From assembly GCF_024763615.1 (NCBI RefSeq), contig NC_077223.1, positions 65,782,627 through 65,846,626 of the forward strand: DNA of 64,000 bases, written 5' to 3'. Position 1 is the first letter of the stretch, and each line of letters opens with the position of its first letter. A program made the translations under genes and the position numbers. The notes beneath the pieces were generated by a model. The model was given only the letters and a program-made list of their open reading frames with translations, searched no databases and had not been told where the DNA came from. The stretch is from Phlebotomus papatasi. Taxonomy: Eukaryota; Arthropoda; Insecta; Diptera; Psychodidae. This document shows, in pieces, positions 49,801 through 55,800 of this stretch.

Positions 49801-52800
49801 CTCATTGAAATATAAAAAAAAAACATCTTTACAAAACAAAAGTTATTCTGCGTTGGGCGTAACTTTATTTGTAACTTATTTTAAAATAAAGATTTTTTTG
49901 TAGTATTTAATGAGTTTTTATTTCAAGTAATTATAAAAAAAATGCTAGAAAAATTGTGAAAATAAAATAAAAATTGTAAAGTGAAATAAAAAATGTAAAA
50001 TAAAATAAATATTTAAAATAAAATGTAAAGTTTTTAAAACTAAAAAAAGAAATTAAAAATGTAAAATATTTTTGTATTAAAAGTATTTAAAAAAAATTAG
50101 TATACTCACGTGGTTAAATACTCAATTAAGGCAAGAATAATGGTAATTCCGGCAACAATGTTGCCGTCATTCTGGTGCTCAGCATCGAGAATTGTGCGCA
50201 GGAGGAGTTCAGTGGTTTTCGCATCTTCGAGCGTCTCCAGCAGGAGATCCACCTGATTGACCTCCTCCTTCTCACTCTGTCGCTTCCGTCTGCCCTCGCG
50301 AATGTACTCAACGAGGAACTGGGCAATATTCTCATGCTTCTCCCTATCCTGCTCCTGTCCCAGCGCCCCAATTAGGCGCTCAATGAGATTCTGCTGATTG
50401 AACCACTCCAGCAGATTCTGCCTCAGCTCCGGACCCTGAATGTGCATTATGATGTACAGCAGCAGGTCCATGATCACCGGTGTGCCCATATGCTGGAGCA
50501 TCGTTCCAAGAAAATCCGTGCGGGACTTAATGAAGTCCAGCACCGTTATGCAGACATATTGATATGCAAACCAGTCTTGATGCTGCTTCCGGGCAATCAG
50601 CATCCCAAAGGTCTTGCAGAAGAATGACATGAGGAGTGGATTGAGAGGGGGTTTCTGCTCCAAGAATGAGTACAATTTCTGCAGAATCGCCGAATCTGCT
50701 ACGAGACTCTGATTGAGGGACGGTAGATCACTCGTCAGAATCTCACATGCCAGATTGGAATGCTTGAAGCGTTCGCTCTCGGCAACATCTGTTGGCGGCT
50801 CCGTTGTGATTAGTGTCACGAGCTCCTCCAGAATGTCCGGACGATTGAGGCTACAACACATATTACTCAAGTCATTCTAAAGTTCTCTTCTTTTTTTTTT
50901 AATTCTCTCTAGTTTTTCCCCCAATTCGAACATCCTAATCTCTTATCGGACAATTTCTAAGGTCATTTACACACTAACTCGAATCTCTTACACATTTGAA
51001 GTACCCTAATTAGAAAATTTGCAATTAGGCCAATCAGAGTTCAGTATTTCAAGAAATTTACTACGAGTTGGAATCAAAACAACTCCAAGTCTATAAAAAA
51101 TTCTATCGATAAAATCAAATATTAATAATTACATTGTTAAGATAAATTATTAAATTATGCTGTAAAGGGGATAAAATTCAATAGGTTATTTTAGTAAGAG
51201 TGGGGCAGTTTAACGACGGGGCAGTTTTAATTTTCGCATATTCTTCTTATCCCTTTGAAAGGAATGGGATAAAACTTTTACGTTATTGAAGAGATAACTC
51301 AGACCCATGTTCATAAAAATAATTAATTTCGTGACGCTTCTCGTTTGAATTCTGTAATTGATTTTATAAAACTGCATCAAAATGAAACATTTTGTAATAT
51401 TTTATTTTCAACCATTTCTGAACTATTGCACTTATCTATCGAAGTAACATAATTGTATTAAATTACTAGTGGTTTTATGTTTATTATAAGTCATAAACAG
51501 CGTTGAATGAAATCTAAGACGTTTCTGACAATTTTGATTTGAGTTCCGAAACTTCGTGAGGGGCAGTTTCATGCAAGCACACGAAGTTTCCAGTGTCTAA
51601 CAATTTACTTTTTTAATCAAAATTAACTTAAAATGATAATTGAAAACATTTTGTAGCTGTTTTTGTCGATAAAGTTCGAAATTATGGAAAATAGTAGGGT
51701 AGAGTAAGTACTTTTCGCCACCTTAAAGTTTGACACCCTTACAATTTTCACACTTTTTGTCGAAATAAAATGAAATTTTGTGTACAAGTGCTTTGAAGCA
51801 ATGTCTATCTATTGAACCAGAAGACTTTCCGGGAACTTTTGAGTATCTGGTTGAAAAAGTACATTTCCTGCAACAATGCATGTTTCAGTACTTTACGCCA
51901 CCTTGTAAACACTTTTTCGACACTTGTTTTTAATTGATTTTTAAGAAACAGCAGCTTTCGAAAACCCCCAAAAGTACATGGCATAGTACTTTTCTTATTT
52001 AACACCGATATTAGACAATTATTAGAGTATTTCGAATGATTTTTTGCACATTTTTTGTTTGCGACAAAAATCAATTGAAAATTATGCCTGTTTCAACTAA
52101 ATTCCGCGAAGTGCGCCACTTGCAAAATGCTTGGAAAAATGAGTGGCGAAAAGTACTTACACAACCGAAAAAAGTAAGCCCTATTTCACCACATCCGTAT
52201 TTCATTTTTTTTTGAAAAGATTATTAAAAAATGATATTAGAACAAAGCTTGGTTAATAACGGATTGACTTTCAGTGAAAAAATATCGAATACTGTAATGA
52301 AAAAATATAAAATAATGCAAGACAATTTATCTGAGCGTTAACAAGTTTATTAAGAACCCCATATTTTTTTGGTGACTGTTCACCTTGTCGACAATTTCTT
52401 TAATTAACTTGCAAATAATCTAGTCGGTGGAGCATCTGATATGGTTTTCTGATTCATTTGGTTAGAGGTCACGAAATAACACTCATTTCGTAGTTCCACG
52501 AATTCATAATTTTCTTAAAATGTGATTTTAATTCAGGTGGCGAAAAAGGGCTTACTGGCGAAAAAGTACTGACTCTACCCTATTTCCTAAAAGTTCATAA
52601 AAAAATTTAAAAAAATAATCTTTCAGTGTTTTTTAAGTGCTTGAAAATGATAAATTTAATTGTTATAATATCTTTTCAGAATGTTTTCAGCAAGACATTG
52701 TAAATTTTTTTAGTATTATAAAAATTCAAGACTTTAAAATAATATAATAAAACTGTTATACTAAAAAAGACATGTTCTAAGGTGATATAATGATCCAACA

Positions 52801-55800
52801 ATGTACAGAATTAGCTTAGCACTACAAAAGACATTTCTTTCGTATAAAAATTCAAAGAAAATTGCTCATTCAATGCGAAATAGGCTTCAAAATCTTTAGC
52901 GATATTTTATTTTCTCTGTATCATTAATTAGTGTTCAAATTCTGTTCTAAAGTTTTTGTTCGATTATATTTTTAGGTTTTAGAGTCTAAGAAGACTTCAA
53001 AATAGTAATTTTAATCAATTCTGGTATCGCAAGGTTCTTATAAACACGTTTTATCTTTCTCAAAAATTGGCTCATATTTATTTTGAAATTGCCCCGCAAC
53101 GGGGGACTTTCACGCATTCTGCCATTCAAGTAAAATCATCTTCTCCACAATAGACCAATGAAATTAAAGGATTATTATTATTATTTTTATTAACCCTAAA
53201 CCCAACTGTAATTCACAAAATATACAAAGTTTTACTTCTGTTTATCATATTTTTGCAAAATAGTCCAAAAATCCATTTTTCAATTTAGGGGTAAAACTGC
53301 CCCGCCCTTCCCTATTTTTGTCTAATTTAAAAGTCTTGATACATTTCTTAATTTCTTAAGACAATAAATGTTAATCTGCCTAATTATTAAATATTACTAA
53401 TAAATTTAAAAAAAAACTATTTTTTGAATTAATTTTAAAATAAAAATGTATATAAATATATTTATTTTTTATTACAGCATTTTGCATCAATAAGTTAAAA
53501 AAAAGGATGGTAAAGCATCCCATGCTTTGCGAAGTTTTCGAACTCGTGATTTAGATGCTAAGCCTTAACCCTTTAACGACGAGACAGTTTTTTCTGACCG
53601 AAAATCAGCAACAAAAATGAAACCGATTATACAAAACTTGTGAAACGTCTTACGTTTAACCTTAGAAAAGCCAACAGAGTCTGATGTGTATTTTAGTCTT
53701 TATGAACGATAAGGACAATAATAGTCCATAAATTTAAGCAATTTTTCCGACGATACAAATGACGGATAATTTTCACTCTATTGAAAAATATTATGTTTGA
53801 GAATTGTAGTTTCTTTTTCCAAAACGGTTTTGCATAAAAAAAAGTTGGAAGTATGAAAAATAATTACAATCAATTTTCAATATGGGAATTTAAACAATCG
53901 TGATTTCTGCGCTTAAAAATTTACCATATACCAAATAGCTGGAGACTTCGAAAAAATATCCTAGATTCCTTCAACCTTCTATTTTGTAATTACGTACAAA
54001 TACAAGAAAAAAAATAACTTTAGGTAGTCTGGAAAAATTATTTTCTTTATGGGATAATACCGGGTGTTTCAATCGTCCTTAAAGGGTCAATAGTACTTTC
54101 GCATCATTTACCATTTACCGTATCTCAACCTATTTGAATCGATTTGAATAAATCATTCAAAATATTGCCCGTAATACCTTATGAGTAATATAATTGAATT
54201 TTGGATAAATATTAGTTATAGGTGATGAATCAGTTCATAATCGATTGGAAATGGTTCTGGATTGTTAAGAATTCCAAGACCTTTCTAATAAGCCGAAAGA
54301 TAATACCATTCGGTTGATAAATGCGACCTCTGGAGCTTTTTAACCTTTGACCTTGAGCAACCGTTATTATTAGGAATGATTCAGAGATATATTCCTATAA
54401 GAACGAAATGTCTGCCTGTCACAGGTCTCCATCTCTAACCGTTTGGGCTCTAGGCGTGGTAACCCAGACTCACAGATTACAAACCCCAAACATTCATGAA
54501 CAACGTTGTCCAGTGTATTTAATTAGGGCAAAAAAAACGAGTAGTAAAATATTAATTTGGAGTCAGTAAAAATCAAAACTTTAACATTAAGCCTATCCCA
54601 TTCTTTCATACACGGTAAGAACTTTTGGACACTGACCAAAATATTGGAATAAGTTTTCGTTGGAACAAAGTTTTTTGGAATCAATTTGTACCTAAAGAAA
54701 ATATTTGTTTGTTCCAAAAAGTTTTCTTTACAGTTTTGCTACGAAATATAGTTAGAATTTTGTTAGAGTTTTCTGTTGGAACCGTTTTGATACAGTGGAA
54801 TGTCTACAAATTTGAGTTGATTTCGTTTTATACAAATTTGTTCCTGAACGTTGGAATAGAATTTGTTGCAATCGGCTGTTTTGTTCCCACTGTCAGGAAC
54901 AAATTGGTACATTTCTTTATAACAATATTATTCCTACATCTGTAACACATTTGTTCCAAAAAATTTTCGGTGTCCGTGGACGAGGTAATTTTTGGAACGA
55001 AATTGTTATTGATATGGGGAATCTTTTTGTTCCCATTGTCGGGAACAAATTCGTGTAAGTGATTTCGTTTTACAGCTAAGGCCTATACCTCAGTCGAGAT
55101 GGATTTCGGTGGCGAAAGTTCATAAGGAACATCAAATAAAAATTAACTTGAGAGTGTTTTATACAGACGCGTGCATGACGAAATCATATGCGAGTGTTAG
55201 CAGCAGGAGAAGAAGGAAATTTCGAATTAAAAAAAGTGAAACCATGTAGCACGAAAATTGCCATAGATTTGGCATCCTCCTCGCTTCGGTGACGGGTGAC
55301 TGAGTGTGAGAGAAGGGATACGATTTTATACTAGACGAGCTATTTTTTGGAACAAATTCGTTATTAATATTGGGTATCTTTTTGTTTCTCCTAGACCATA
55401 CAAATTTATTCCAAAAAATATAGTGTCCGTGGACGAGCTAATTTTTGGAACAAATATGTGCCGAAATTTTTTACCGTATAGTCACAACTTCAAAAGAACA
55501 AATCGGCCGCAAAAGAGTATACGATAAAAAATAAAATACATTAAGCGCTTAAGAAAGTAAGGAATGTGAATTTAGATCTTACAAATTTTTCCTGATTTAC
55601 AAAAAGTCGAACCTTTCAGGATTTTGACCATTCAGAATTTTGGCGTTTAAGATTTTGGTTTTCGGGAGTTTGGTTTTTTGAATGGCATACTATTGTAAAT
55701 TGAGTACTGGTTAAATTGAGTTTTTTGCTCATGAATTTAATTTTTTATTGCTCCGGAACATCTTTTATATCAGAAAAATTTAATTCACATCCCTTTTTTC